Notes under the pieces: model-generated
What the model saw: only the letters and a program-made list of their open reading frames with translations
Told to the model about the DNA's origin: nothing
Databases searched by the model: none
Part shown: one piece after another, positions 1 to 9,052 of the stretch
Position numbering within the stretch: position 1 is the first letter of the stretch
Layout of the letters: every line of letters begins with the position of its first letter
Program-made: the position numbers and the translations under genes
Assembly (NCBI RefSeq): GCF_001735805.1
Contig: NZ_CP017248.1
Location: forward strand, 1,240,001 to 1,304,000
Direction: 5' to 3'
DNA: 64,000 nucleotides
From: Streptomyces fodineus
Lineage (GTDB): Bacteria; Actinomycetota; Actinomycetes; Streptomycetales; Streptomycetaceae

Positions 1-310
1 ACGATCGTGGACCCGGCCGCAGGCACCGGGGGATTTTCTGGTGCGGTCCTTCGAGCACATCGCCCGGCACCTCCCGCCGGGCGTCCCGCCCGCCCAGCGG
101 GAGCAGCCGGCCCACGGCGCGATCCGCGGGACGGAACTGGTGGACGCGACGGCGCGCCTCGCCACCATGAACCTGTTCTTGCACGGCGTCGAGCGCCTCG
201 ACGGCAACCGGACGGCCATCGAGGTGCGGGACTCCCTCGCGGTAAGCCCCCGCCGCCGGGCCACCCTCGTCCTCACTGATCCGCCCATGGGGCAGCGACG
301 CTCAGTGACC
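1..310 (+). pseudogene. N-6 adenine DNA methylase (HsdM-like) remnant, frameshifted and truncated
   Basis: The first frame reads the SAM-binding motif I (DPAAGTGGF) from the window edge. Near position 38 a run of four T shifts the frame; removing one T gives a continuous GTGGFLVRSFEHIA. The second frame continues with ELVDATARLATMNLFLHGV and the catalytic-type motif DPPMG (family form NPPF/DPPF), then GQRRSVT, after which similarity stops. The 5' part lies outside the window. This was a type I or BREX-like adenine methylase gene. The T-run shift could be a sequencing error, but the 3' truncation looks real. Confidence 0.72.
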
Positions 311-497
311 TCGTCCACCGGCGCGTCCGGCCTCCGAGGTACGGGACAGACCAGCCCACCAAGGGTCTGCCGATCATCAACCCGTCGTCTTGATCTCGCT
401 GTTGGGATTGCTGTTTTGGGTGGCGACTTCGACTCGGAGGCTGCCAAGGCGGTCGGTGGGGTGGCGGCGGGCGCAAGCCCGCACGTCTCACGGCCCT

Positions 498-533
498 GAC
501 CTGCGGAAACACCCAAACGCTAGATCTTGGACT
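498..533 (+). repeat. 36-bp direct repeat, left copy
   Basis: A 36-bp sequence starting GACCTGCGGAAACACCC and ending CTAGATCTTGGACT recurs perfectly and in the same orientation at 63914-63949. Beyond the core the two copies stay loosely alike for about 50 bp (for example GTACGCAGCAC against GTACGAAGCAC, both reaching GCTCCCTGCCT). Because a decayed tyrosine recombinase lies beside the right copy, it may be an attachment-site duplication. It could also be a dispersed repeat. Confidence 0.8.
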
Positions 534-1198
534 TGACCAGAGTACGCAGCACTTCGGACTCCCGGAAGACGGCTCCCTGCCTGCTTTGTACAGGTCAAAG
601 GCGGTCTTCGCTCTACACCGGCGCGCGTCGGGACTCGACGATTTCAGATGCCGACTTTATTGACGGCACATCAGACACATGCCGATACCGCATCACTCAT
701 GCCCGTCATCGCCGGCAACAAGACCAAAGGACGCAAGCGGTAACTGAGCACCGACGCCCTCGGCGGCCTGGTCACGGATGCGCCAGGGCACCTTTCCGGA
801 CCGTTTGACCCCGTCTTGGCTTCGCTGCCGCGAGGAGTTCGGTTGCTACGACAGCGTTCGAAGGAGACCCCAGGAGATCAAGGAGTCGGCGAGCCCGGCC
901 GCCAAGCCAGAAGGGCCCTCCGGGGCAGCAGTAACCCGTGAGGCATCCCACAAGCGCGCCGATCGGTTGGCGCCCGGACGGCGAGGGGGCTATCGTCGAC
1001 AAGTAGAACGACCGGTCTTCCTCCCACGTGAGGAAGGGTCTATATCGACCTTCCCGGCTGGGCTGCCTCCAGGCCGAGATCTGCCATCAGGTCACCGGTG
1101 CACGTCGAAGAGAGATCGAAAGTTCCGTGAAACCAATCCGCGCCCCGGCTCGGCTGGGGCACCGCACAGAGCCGCTGTCTCGCGCGGCTCCGACGGGG
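534..1198. other. Gap without a supported gene
   Basis: The first 50 bases are the diverged continuation of the direct repeat. The rest has weak codon bias and no recognisable domain in any frame. It looks like decayed sequence between the repeat and the TetR gene. Confidence 0.5.
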
Positions 1199-1807
1199 TC
1201 AGCCGCCCGATCGGATGAGCCGGACCGCGTCCAGCAGGGTCTTGTGGGCGGCAGTCGAGTCGTCCAGGTAGCCGGCTGCCATCGCGCCGTCGTACAGCAT
1301 CAGCAGTGCACCGGCGGCCGACACCGGGTCGGCGTGGCCGAGCCGGGTGAGCAGGTCCTGGAAGAGGTTGCGGATCCAGTCCCGGTGGGTCACCACCAGG
1401 CCGCGGACCGGGTGGTCGGCGTCCGGATACTCGGCGGCCGCGTTCAGGAACGGCGATCCGCGGAAGCCACGCTCGCGGGCGTGCTCGGCGATCGCCTCGA
1501 AGATCAGGTCGATCGCTTCGGCGGGCGGGTATGCGGCGGCCAGCGGTTCGGCCACCTGCTTGTAGTAGGCGTCCTTGGTCAGCAGGTAGGCCACGACCAG
1601 GTCGTCCTTGGAGGCGAAGTGCCGGTAGAAGGTCGCCTTGGTCACCCCGGCCTCGGCGATCAACCGCTCCACGCCGATCGCGCGTACACCTTCGTAATAG
1701 AACAGCCGCGACGCGGCCCGGACCAGGCGTTCGCGAGGAGGCAGGTCTCCTTCGACCGTGCTCTCCTGACGCTTGGGGTTGGTTGTCTTCTGCCCAGTAG
1801 TACTCAC
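1199..1807 (-). CDS. TetR-family transcriptional regulator
   Basis: This 202-residue protein has an N-terminal TetR helix-turn-helix at about residues 25-70 (RERLVRAASRLFYYEG, then VTKATFYRHFASKDDLV), followed by a helical ligand-binding domain. The start is a GTG at 1807; the length is normal for the family. It is divergent from the SDR gene at 1930 with about 120 bp between, the usual layout for a repressor of its neighbour. Effector and operator are not identifiable. It probably controls the SDR/DJ-1 segment, which would suit a sensor of reactive small molecules. Confidence 0.9.
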   Translation of the reverse strand: MSTTGQKTTNPKRQESTVEGDLPPRERLVRAASRLFYYEGVRAIGVERLIAEAGVTKATFYRHFASKDDLVVAYLLTKDAYYKQVAEPLAAAYPPAEAIDLIFEAIAEHARERGFRGSPFLNAAAEYPDADHPVRGLVVTHRDWIRNLFQDLLTRLGHADPVSAAGALLMLYDGAMAAGYLDDSTAAHKTLLDAVRLIRSGG

Positions 1808-1929
1808 TTCCCCATTGTGCCGGTGGCCCGGCCCTGAGTGGCCCCCACCCTCATACGGCCTACCAGAGCCGTCACCCCCCTGTCCCGTACGGCCCGGGCA
1901 ACGTGGCCGCGCATCGAAAGGTTTGAACG

Positions 1930-2691
1930 ATGACTCGTCGTCTTGAAGGAACCGTCGCCCTGGTCACCGGCGCGTCCAGCGGCATCGGCCACGCCACCGC
2001 CCTTGAGCTTGCCCGCGAAGGCGCGTCCGTGGCCCTGGTCGGCCGACGCGAGGACCGGCTCACCAACCTCGCTGCGGAAATCTCCCAGGCCGGCGGCAAG
2101 GCCCTGGTCGTGCCCGCCGACATCACCACCGCCGAGGCCGCCGCGGAAGCGGTTGAGCGGACCCTCGAGGGCCTGGGCCGCCTGGACACGCTGGTCAACA
2201 ACGCCGGCCTCATGCTGCTCGGCCCCACCCCCGGCGCGGACCTGAACGAATGGCAGCGCATGGTCGACATCAACCTGATGGGTCTGATGTACACGAGCCA
2301 CGCGGCCGTCCCGCACCTGGTCAAGGCCGCCGCCGACGGGCCGCGCCGGGTCGCCGACATCGTCAACATCAGCTCGCTGAACGGCCGCAACGCCTACGCC
2401 ATGATGGCCGTGTACACCGCCACCAAGTTCGGCGTCACCGGCTTCAGCGAGGCGCTGCGCCAGGAACTGGCAAAGCAGCATGTCCGTGTGTCCGTCGTCG
2501 AGCCGGGCAGCGTCGACACCGAACTGCGCAGCCACAACTCCGACGCCGTCCAGCAGCTCCTCAACGCCGGACTCGGCGACATCGAACGGCTGCAGAGCCA
2601 GGACATCGCCGACACCGTCGGCTACATCGTCACCCGCCCCCGGCACGTGGCCGTCGCCGAACTGCTCGTACGCCCCACCGAGCAGGCCTGA
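1930..2691 (+). CDS. Short-chain dehydrogenase/reductase (SDR)
   Basis: A 253-residue classical SDR. It shows the nucleotide-binding motif TGASSGIG near residue 14, NNAG near residue 91, the catalytic serine in NISSLNG and the YxxxK pair in VYTATK. The basic residues after the second strand (GRREDR) suggest NADP(H). It should reduce or oxidise a carbonyl/alcohol substrate in the cytoplasm; the substrate is unknown. It is divergent from the TetR gene and followed by a DUF4345 scrap and a DJ-1 gene. Its first 20 bases recur exactly at 36700, marking a duplicated unit. Confidence 0.93.
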   Translation: MTRRLEGTVALVTGASSGIGHATALELAREGASVALVGRREDRLTNLAAEISQAGGKALVVPADITTAEAAAEAVERTLEGLGRLDTLVNNAGLMLLGPTPGADLNEWQRMVDINLMGLMYTSHAAVPHLVKAAADGPRRVADIVNISSLNGRNAYAMMAVYTATKFGVTGFSEALRQELAKQHVRVSVVEPGSVDTELRSHNSDAVQQLLNAGLGDIERLQSQDIADTVGYIVTRPRHVAVAELLVRPTEQA

Positions 2692-2731
2692 GCCCCAGCC
2701 CGGGGTCCACTCCGGGACAAGCTAAGGAGGC

Positions 2732-2960
2732 GTGGTGGCGGTCGGTACGCCTGTCGCAGCAGCCAGCACCATCGTCCGTGTCTGCCTGCTGCCGGCCACC
2801 GCCATCCCGCTCGGAGACGGCCTGCGGCAATTGGCGCAGGGAGGCCCGGCGGACACGGACAACCTGCAGCGCTTCATGGCAGGCGTCTACATCGGCTGGG
2901 CTCCCCTGTTCTTCTGGGCGGCGGCAACGATCCGTCGGCAAGGAGTGCTCGTCGGCATCC
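2732..2960 (+). pseudogene. DUF4345-like membrane protein remnant
   Basis: The frame starting at a GTG at 2732 reads a piece resembling the middle and C-terminal part of DUF4345 proteins: GPADTDNLQRFMAGVYIGW, then a hydrophobic APLFFWAAATIRRQG. Both the N-terminal membrane segments and the end are missing, and the frame runs on into the DJ-1 gene without meaning. It is a deletion remnant between the SDR and DJ-1 genes. Confidence 0.5.
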
Positions 2961-3002
2961 GCGGGGCGCCTCCCGATCGACCCACCTCTAGGAGACCCCT
3001 CC

Positions 3003-3698
3003 ATGTCGAAGATCCTTTTCGTGATGACCGGCGCCGACCACTGGACGCTGGCCGACGGAACCAAGCATCCGACCGGTTTCTGGGCCGAGGAGGCCGTCGT
3101 CCCGTACCAGGCGTTCACGGCGGCCGGCCACGAGATCGTCGTCGCCACGCCCGGTGGCGACGTGCCGCCCCTGGACCAGGGCAGCCTGGCGCCGCAGTTC
3201 AACGGCGGCGAGGGGGGCGCGCAGAAGATGGCCGACGACCTCGCCTCGATCAACGAGATCCAGCACCCCATCAGGCTGGAGGACGTCGACCTCGCCGAAT
3301 ACGCCGCCGTCTATTACCCCGGCGGCCACGGCCCGATGGAGGACCTGGCCGTCAATGCCGTCTCCGGCAAACTGCTCATCGACACCCTCGTTTCGGGCAA
3401 GCCGCTCGGCGTGGTCTGCCACGCCCCGGCCGCGCTGCTGGCCGCCACCCTGACCGACGGCAGCAACGCCTTCGCCGGCTACCGGCTCACCGGCTTCAGC
3501 AACGCCGAGGAGACCCAGGGTGGCCTCGCGGCCGGCGCCAAGTGGCTGCTCCAGGACCGCCTGGTCGAGATCGGCGCGGACTACCGGGAGGGCGAGCCGT
3601 GGGCCCCGAACGTGGTCGTCGACCGCAACCTGGTCACCGGTCAGAACCCCGCCTCCGCCGGGCCCGTCGCAGCCGAAATGCTCAACAAGCTGCCCTGA
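3003..3698 (+). CDS. DJ-1/PfpI-family protein (type 1 glutamine amidotransferase-like)
   Basis: A 231-residue DJ-1/PfpI protein. The nucleophile-elbow cysteine is in GVVCHAPAALL, preceded by the acidic/glycine element YYPGGHGPMEDL. The ATG at 3003 follows AGGAGACCCCTCC, a good ribosome site. Length and motifs match the Hsp31-like branch with glyoxalase III-type or protein/nucleotide deglycase activity, which acts on methylglyoxal damage. With the adjacent SDR and the downstream aldehyde dehydrogenase it fits carbonyl detoxification; that pathway role is inferred. A paralogue lies at 36860. Confidence 0.9.
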   Translation: MSKILFVMTGADHWTLADGTKHPTGFWAEEAVVPYQAFTAAGHEIVVATPGGDVPPLDQGSLAPQFNGGEGGAQKMADDLASINEIQHPIRLEDVDLAEYAAVYYPGGHGPMEDLAVNAVSGKLLIDTLVSGKPLGVVCHAPAALLAATLTDGSNAFAGYRLTGFSNAEETQGGLAAGAKWLLQDRLVEIGADYREGEPWAPNVVVDRNLVTGQNPASAGPVAAEMLNKLP

Positions 3699-3814
3699 CC
3701 CACGAATCCAGACCGACGCCACGCCGTCCGCGGCCGCGCTGACAGCCGCCTGCCTACCTGACGGGACATTCGCCCATCCCCGTAACGGAAGGTATCTGCG
3801 GAAAGGGCGTCCAA

Positions 3815-4090
3815 CGCTCGGCTGCGGTTGGCCCAGCGCGGCGCTTCACGGCATCCACAACGCCGAGGACCGCGACAATGCGGCCAAGCGATCAAGGCGT
3901 TCGCCTGGCTCTACAGCGCGAAGTTCCCCCATGCGGAGAAGAAGATCATCGGCCTTGAGGCCGAGCTGCTGGCGCATACAACTTGCCCGCCGAGCACTGA
4001 TCCGTCTGCGGACGGCCAACCCCATCGAGTCCACCTTCGCCACCGTTCGCCTGCGCGTGAAGGTTACTTGCGTGGCCCCGGTCGGCGCGC
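3815..4090 (+). mobile_element. IS256-family transposase remnant
   Basis: Three short pieces in successive frames match the C-terminal part of IS256-type Mutator transposases: LGCGWPSAALHGIHNAEDRD, then KAFAWLYSAKFPHAEKKI, then the family hallmark RTANPIESTFATVRLR. Frames shift between them and both ends are missing. No terminal inverted repeats were seen. It marks an old insertion between the DJ-1 and MarR genes. Confidence 0.75.
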
Positions 4091-4131
4091 CAGTCACCGC
4101 TCGATTGTTCGACAGAACAGCACCGCGCACA

Positions 4132-4548
4132 TCAACGCGGGAAGACGACCGTCAGCAGGCGGAAGAGTTCGGCGCGCTCTTCGTCGGACAGTTGGTCCAG
4201 GCCGGTCTGCGTCTGCTCCATCCGTTCTCGGATCGTGTCGATTGCCTTCTCGCCCACCTCGGTGAGGGCGACGTTCTTCACGCGGCGGTCGGTGGTGCTG
4301 ACCTCGCGCCGGACCAGGTCTCGCCTTTCGAGCCGGTCGATGATCCCCGTCATGTTCGACGCGTCGCAGGCCAGGGTCTGCGCGAGCGAGCGCATCGAGG
4401 CGGGCGCGCGGCGCAGCACCGCGAGGGTCTTCGCCTGGCTGGAGGTGAGGCCCATGTCGGCGGCGGCGGCCGTGAAGTCGGCGTAGTGCGTGCTGACCGA
4501 GTGGGCGAGCAGCTCCATGAGCTGGGCCTTGGACGGGATGGACGGCAT
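4132..4548 (-). CDS. MarR-family transcriptional regulator
   Basis: A 138-residue MarR regulator from the ATG at 4548 (an in-frame start 12 codons upstream is less likely because it would cover the operator-like repeat). The winged helix is seen in LTSSQAKTLAVLRRAP and in SMRSLAQTLACDASNMTGI, followed by the wing RLERRDLVRREVSTTDRRVK. It is divergent from the MFS exporter at 4705, the classic arrangement in which a MarR protein represses an efflux pump until a drug or phenolic ligand binds. Confidence 0.92.
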   Translation of the reverse strand: MPSIPSKAQLMELLAHSVSTHYADFTAAAADMGLTSSQAKTLAVLRRAPASMRSLAQTLACDASNMTGIIDRLERRDLVRREVSTTDRRVKNVALTEVGEKAIDTIRERMEQTQTGLDQLSDEERAELFRLLTVVFPR

Positions 4549-4571
4549 GCGTCGAGCGTACCGCGAAAAGC

Positions 4572-4584
4572 TTGAGGCCCTCAA
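4572..4584. promoter_or_regulatory. Candidate MarR operator
   Basis: TTGAGGCCCTCAA is a perfect inverted repeat of 5-bp arms with a 3-bp spacer, 24 bp upstream of the chosen MarR start in the MarR-MFS divergent region. Two more CTCAA half-sites follow within 60 bp. Position and symmetry suit autoregulation; binding is inferred. Confidence 0.4.
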
Positions 4585-4704
4585 CCTTTGACATTCACCA
4601 TCTCTCCATTATTTCATGTTCTCAAGTATCGAGTACCTCAATGGTTTGGGTCCTAGACCATCGATGCGTCCATCCTTTGGCAACCTTCCACCGGAAAGAA
4701 GACC

Positions 4705-6243
4705 GTGAAGTCCTCCCTCCCCACCGCGCCGGAGCGCCGCACCGGCAGTCTCAGCCTCGTCCTGGTGCTGGGCCTCGCCGCCATGGTCGTGTCGATGATG
4801 CAGACCCTGGTCATCCCGATCCTCGGCATCATCCAGAACGATCTCGGCGCCACCACGGCCCAGGTCAGCTGGGTCACCACGGCCACGCTGCTGTCGGCCG
4901 CGGTCTTCACGCCGCTGCTGGGCCGCCTCGGCGACCAGCGCGGCACGAAGCCGACCCTGCTCGGCGTGCTGGTGGTCATGGTCGCCGGATCCGTGCTCGC
5001 CGCGACCACGAGTTCCATGCTGCTGCTCATCGCGGCCCGCGTGATGCAGGGCGCCGCCACCGCGATCTTCCCGCTCGCGCTGTCCGTGCTGCGCCAAGAG
5101 GTCAAGCCCGCGCGACTGCCCGGCGCCATGGCCCTGGTCAGCGGCACGCTCGGGGTAGGCAGCGGCCTCGCCCTGGTCAGCGCCGGACTCCTGACCCAGG
5201 GTGCGCACCCCGACTACCACCAGGTCTTCTGGCTGGCCGCCGCACTCGCCACCGTCGCCCTCATCGCGGTCGCCCTCACCGTGCCCGCGCCACGCACCCG
5301 GACGGGCGGGCGCACCGACTGGCTCGGCGCCGCCGGCCTCGCCCTGCTGCTCGTCCTGCTCCTGCTGCCCATCTCGCAGGGCCACACCTGGGGCTGGACC
5401 TCACCCCGCACGCTCGCCCTCTTCGCCGGCGCCGCCGTCACCACGGTCCTCTGGGTCGTCGTCGAGCGCACGGTCCGCGACCCCCTGGTCGACATGAAGA
5501 TGTTCGTCCACCGCCCGGTCCTGTTCACCAACATCGCCGGACTGCTCGTCGGATTCGCCATGTTTGCGCAGTTCATCGGCGTCTCCTACCTCGTCCAGAC
5601 ACCCGCTGAGATCGCCGGCTACGGCTTCGGCGCCTCCGTCCTGCGCGCCTCCGTCCTCTATCTGCTGCCCTCCGCCCTCGTCTCGCTCGTGGCCGCCCAG
5701 TTCGGAGGGATGCTGGTACGCCGCATCGGCGCGCGCCTCACCCTCGCCGCCGGTGCCGCCTTCGGCGTCGTCGGTTTCGCGTGGCTGACCCTCGCCCACG
5801 ACACCACCGCGTCGGTGATCCTGGCCGGCATGGTCGTCGGCGTTGCCATCAGCTTCGGCTACGCCGCGATGCCCGCCCTGATCGTGGCCGGCGTTCCCCA
5901 CCACCAGACCGGCATCGCCAACGGCATCAACTCCATCTCCCGCTCCACCGGCAGCGCGATCGGCAGCGCGGTCGTCACCTCGCTGCTCGCCTCCAAAACG
6001 CTCGACAACCTGCCCCCCGGGGTCCCCGCGCTGCCCGCCGAGAGCCAGTACACCCTGAGCTTCGCCCTCGCCGGCATGGCGTTCGTCCTCGTCATTGGTG
6101 TGGCGATGGTCGGCCTGGCGATCCGCCGCAGGTCCCCCTCGCCCGCCACCGACACGGCCGCCCTGTCAGACGACAGCGAAGCCACATCCGCCCCGTCGGG
6201 CGACGGTGAACCCACGACCGCACGCACGGCCGCCACGGTCTGA
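4705..6243 (+). CDS. MFS multidrug exporter, DHA2 (14-TMS) type
   Basis: A 512-residue membrane protein with about 14 hydrophobic segments. The loop-2 motif is LGRLGDQRGTKPTL and the antiporter-type motif C region is near ALVSGTLGVGSGLALVSAG. Length and layout fit the drug:H+ antiporter-2 family, which expels drugs, dyes or disinfectants. The C-terminal 45 residues are a hydrophilic Ser/Thr/Ala tail. The divergent MarR gene suggests drug-induced derepression. The aldehyde dehydrogenase gene follows in the same direction after 78 bp and may be co-transcribed. Confidence 0.93.
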   Translation: MKSSLPTAPERRTGSLSLVLVLGLAAMVVSMMQTLVIPILGIIQNDLGATTAQVSWVTTATLLSAAVFTPLLGRLGDQRGTKPTLLGVLVVMVAGSVLAATTSSMLLLIAARVMQGAATAIFPLALSVLRQEVKPARLPGAMALVSGTLGVGSGLALVSAGLLTQGAHPDYHQVFWLAAALATVALIAVALTVPAPRTRTGGRTDWLGAAGLALLLVLLLLPISQGHTWGWTSPRTLALFAGAAVTTVLWVVVERTVRDPLVDMKMFVHRPVLFTNIAGLLVGFAMFAQFIGVSYLVQTPAEIAGYGFGASVLRASVLYLLPSALVSLVAAQFGGMLVRRIGARLTLAAGAAFGVVGFAWLTLAHDTTASVILAGMVVGVAISFGYAAMPALIVAGVPHHQTGIANGINSISRSTGSAIGSAVVTSLLASKTLDNLPPGVPALPAESQYTLSFALAGMAFVLVIGVAMVGLAIRRRSPSPATDTAALSDDSEATSAPSGDGEPTTARTAATV

Positions 6244-6321
6244 CCGCACCACCTCCCCGGCCGCGACTTCCCCACAGCCGGATGCCGACCGGCTTCCCTC
6301 CCCGCCGAACAGGACACGACC

Positions 6322-7674
6322 GTGACCGACACCAAGGCAGCCTTCACCCGCGACGACACCTTCACCGCCGCCGAAGCCACCGCGCTGGTGGACCGGCTGC
6401 GCGCTGCCTTCCGCACCGGCCGCACCAAGCCCCTGGCCTGGCGCCGGAAACAGCTGACCCGCCTGCGCGACCTGCTCACCGACAACCGCGCGGCGATAGC
6501 CGACGCCCTCTACGCCGACCTGCGCAAAAACCGCACCGAGGCCGACGCCATGGAGATCGAAACCACGATCGTCGAGATCGACGACTACCTGGAGCACCTG
6601 GAGGAGTGGGCCGCCCCGCAGTCCGCCCCCGTGACGGTGCCCGGATTCCCCGGCAGCACCGCCCGCACCCAGTTCGACCCACTAGGCGTCGCCCTGGTCA
6701 TCTCGGCGTGGAACTACCCGGTCAACCTGCTGCTGGTGCCCGTCGCGGGCGCGCTCGCCGCCGGGAACGCGGTCGTCATCAAGCCCGCCGACTACGCCGC
6801 CCGCACCTCATCACTGCTGGCCGAGCTGCTGCCCGTCTATCTCGACACCGACGCCACCGCGGTCGTCGAGGGCGGCGCACCGGAGACTACCGTGCTGCTG
6901 GAGCATCACTTCGACCACATCTTCTACACCGGCAACGGCACGGTCGGCCGCATCGTGATGACCGCCGCCGCCAAGAACCTCACCCCCGTCGTCCTCGAAC
7001 TCGGCGGCAAGTCACCGGTGTTCGTGGAGCGGGACGCCGACATCGCCACCGTCGCACAGCGCCTGGCGCGGACGAAGTTCGCCAACGCCGGACAGACCTG
7101 CGTCGCCCCCGACTACGTCCTGACCGACCCGGACACCGCGACCGAACTGCAGGCCGCCCTGGCCGTCGCGATCAAGGGGCTGTTCGGTGAGGACCCGCAG
7201 ACCTCCGACACCTACGGACGGATCATCAACGAGCGGCACTTCGACCGACTGTCCGCACTGCTGGCCTCCGGCCGTACGGTCACCGGCGGACAGACCGACC
7301 GCACAGACAAGTACATCGCCCCGACCGTGCTCGCCGATGTCCGGCCCGACGAGCCCGTGATGCAGGAAGAGATCTTCGGCCCCATACTGCCGATCCTGAC
7401 CGTGGCCGACCTGGACGAGGCGATCGCGTTCATCAACGAGCGCGACAAGCCGCTCGCCCTGTACGCCTTCACCGAGAACGACACCACCAAGTACCGTCTC
7501 ACCGCCGAGACCTCCTCGGGCGGCCTCAACTTCGGCCTGCCCATGCACCACCTCGCCGTACCGACACTCCCCTTCGGCGGCGTCGGCGAAAGCGGCATGG
7601 GCAACTACCACGGCCGCTACTCCATCGAGACGTTCAGCCACCGCAAGGCCGTCCTCGACGTCCCGCTGAACTGA
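6322..7674 (+). CDS. Aldehyde dehydrogenase (class 3-like)
   Basis: A 450-residue NAD(P)+-dependent aldehyde dehydrogenase, the short form without the usual N-terminal extension. The catalytic cysteine is in NAGQTCVAPDYVL, the glutamate in VVLELGGKSP and the cofactor element in FYTGNGTVGR. The closing LPFGGVGESGMGNYHGRY is typical of the fatty/aromatic aldehyde dehydrogenase group. It oxidises aldehydes to acids in the cytoplasm. Placed behind the exporter, it suggests combined expulsion and oxidation of a toxic aldehyde or of its drug precursor. Confidence 0.93.
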   Translation: MTDTKAAFTRDDTFTAAEATALVDRLRAAFRTGRTKPLAWRRKQLTRLRDLLTDNRAAIADALYADLRKNRTEADAMEIETTIVEIDDYLEHLEEWAAPQSAPVTVPGFPGSTARTQFDPLGVALVISAWNYPVNLLLVPVAGALAAGNAVVIKPADYAARTSSLLAELLPVYLDTDATAVVEGGAPETTVLLEHHFDHIFYTGNGTVGRIVMTAAAKNLTPVVLELGGKSPVFVERDADIATVAQRLARTKFANAGQTCVAPDYVLTDPDTATELQAALAVAIKGLFGEDPQTSDTYGRIINERHFDRLSALLASGRTVTGGQTDRTDKYIAPTVLADVRPDEPVMQEEIFGPILPILTVADLDEAIAFINERDKPLALYAFTENDTTKYRLTAETSSGGLNFGLPMHHLAVPTLPFGGVGESGMGNYHGRYSIETFSHRKAVLDVPLN

Positions 7675-7775
7675 ACCATCCCCACAGGGCGGCGGCACGC
7701 AATTCCACCTGGCGACCTCACGCGCGCGCCACCGTCCGGCAGCCCTCGGAAGAAGGCACCCGCGTGCGCGGCTTC

Positions 7776-7902
7776 GTGGGTGGTGCCGGTCGGCCATCGT
7801 CGTCTCCAAGTTCACCCACCGCACCGGGCCCAGCTGCTCAACAAGACCAGCAGCACGCCCATCCTCGACCAAATCGAGCTGCATCCTCACTTCTCTCAGG
7901 AC
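7776..7902 (+). pseudogene. Aldo/keto reductase remnant
   Basis: Two frames in the aldehyde dehydrogenase-PPOX gap carry pieces of an aldo/keto reductase: VVSKFTHRT, then AQLLNKTSSTPILDQIELHP followed by HFSQ. These match the conserved region around the 'GVSNF' and 'NQIELHP' motifs. All other parts are missing. The remainder of this 320-bp gap holds nothing else recognisable. Confidence 0.65.
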
Positions 7903-7994
7903 GAGAGCATCACCGCTGCCGCCGAACCGACCTCGCAGTACACCTCCCAAGAGGCCAACGGCCTCGAACGCCATACAAGGAACAGAAACGCATC

Positions 7995-8378
7995 ATGGAC
8001 GACACCCTGCTGGAACGGCTCGGCGCCGGCAAGTACATGCTGGTCACCAGCTACCGCAAGAACGGCACCCCGGTCGCCACCCCGGTATGGGTGGTGCGCG
8101 ACGGTGACACGCTGGGCGTGCGGACCCCCGCCGACTCCTGGAAGGTCAAGCGGATCCGGGCCCGCGGCGACATCCTCGTCGGCCCCTGCGACCTGCGCGG
8201 CCACCCGACGGGCGACCAGGTCCCGGCCACCGCCGAGATCGTCGACGAGGCGACCGGCGCCCGCTACCGCTCCCTCATCGCCCGCAAGTACGGCATCCTC
8301 GGCCGCCTCATGATCCTCGACAGCCGACTCCGGGGAAGGGACAACACTCTGGGCATCCGCGTGCGGCTCGCCCCGTAG
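7995..8378 (+). CDS. PPOX-class (split-barrel flavin/F420) family protein
   Basis: A 127-residue small split beta-barrel protein: GKYMLVTSYRKNGTPVATPV, WVVRDGDTLGVRT and a C-terminal helix GILGRLMI. This is the pyridoxamine-phosphate-oxidase-like fold. The short length and the TYRKNG-PV pattern suit actinobacterial F420- or FMN-binding members, but the cofactor cannot be decided. The start at 7995 is ATG; the ribosome site (AAGGAACAGAAACGC) is modest. Function beyond a small-molecule redox role is unknown. Confidence 0.8.
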   Translation: MDDTLLERLGAGKYMLVTSYRKNGTPVATPVWVVRDGDTLGVRTPADSWKVKRIRARGDILVGPCDLRGHPTGDQVPATAEIVDEATGARYRSLIARKYGILGRLMILDSRLRGRDNTLGIRVRLAP

Positions 8379-8980
8379 CGGGTGACGTGCGGGTGACGTA
8401 CCCTCGGCTCCCCTGCCGGTGAGGCTCGCCGAGGAGCTGGAAGATCGAGTGCCGCACTTCACCCACGTACCGCTGCAACTGGCCGGCGCGGACGTGCTTC
8501 TCGTAGTCGATGTCCACGAGCGGCGCCGCGTGCTGGGAGGGCGGAGATCTCGTCGAGGGCGAGCCCATTGAGGTCGATGAGACGGCTCGGCCGCCGGATG
8601 CCGTCGCGCATCAGGGTGGTCAGATCGGTGACGCCTGAGATCACCACATGGCCACGCCGCCTCGAGGTGGGCGAACACCGCCGTGGGCACGGCAGGCTGT
8701 ATGCGACGGATGTCGGGTGAGAGGTTCCGCGAGTAGGGGACGAGCGGTCACGGTCGGCGGCGAGGAGTGGGTCGAGATGATCGGTTCCTACGGCGTACCC
8801 GAGGAGTAGGCCCGGTTCCTGGTCGGTATCGTGCGCGCCAGCCGCGCGGGGGCGTTCGGCGTCGTCGACCCCGCGCTGTTCCGACGTCTCCAACGTGAGC
8901 CGACCCCGCTGCGTACCGTCCCCTGTCGAGGCGCTCACCGGCAGTAGGCACTTCCGAGGGACTGCCGGGGCAGTCGAGGT
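8379..8980. other. Degenerate sequence with weak minus-strand coding traces
   Basis: The minus strand carries short protein-like pieces in different frames, for example RRPSRLIDLNGLALDEIS near 8570 and DYEKHVRAGQLQRYVGEV near 8470. They resemble parts of a P-loop ATPase or regulator but are too short and broken to name. No start, stop or ribosome site defines a gene here. Confidence 0.35.
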
Positions 8981-9036
8981 AGGGCGATAGGGCGATAGGG
9001 CGATAGGGCGATAGGGCGATAGGGCGATAGGGCGAT
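8981..9036. repeat. 8-bp tandem repeat, 7 units
   Basis: AGGGCGAT is repeated seven times without variation over 56 bp, just past the 3' end of the minus-strand TetR gene at 9053. It is a simple satellite, not CRISPR: there are no spacers. It may vary in copy number between isolates. Confidence 0.97.
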
Positions 9037-9052
9037 CATCTCCGCAGGGTGG

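Noticed and set aside
498..533. tRNA-overlapping attachment site
   Set aside because: Neither copy resembles the 3' half of a tRNA, and no tRNA cloverleaf was found nearby or elsewhere in the window.
8981..9036. CRISPR array
   Set aside because: Units are 8 bp and directly joined with no spacers; no cas genes in the window.
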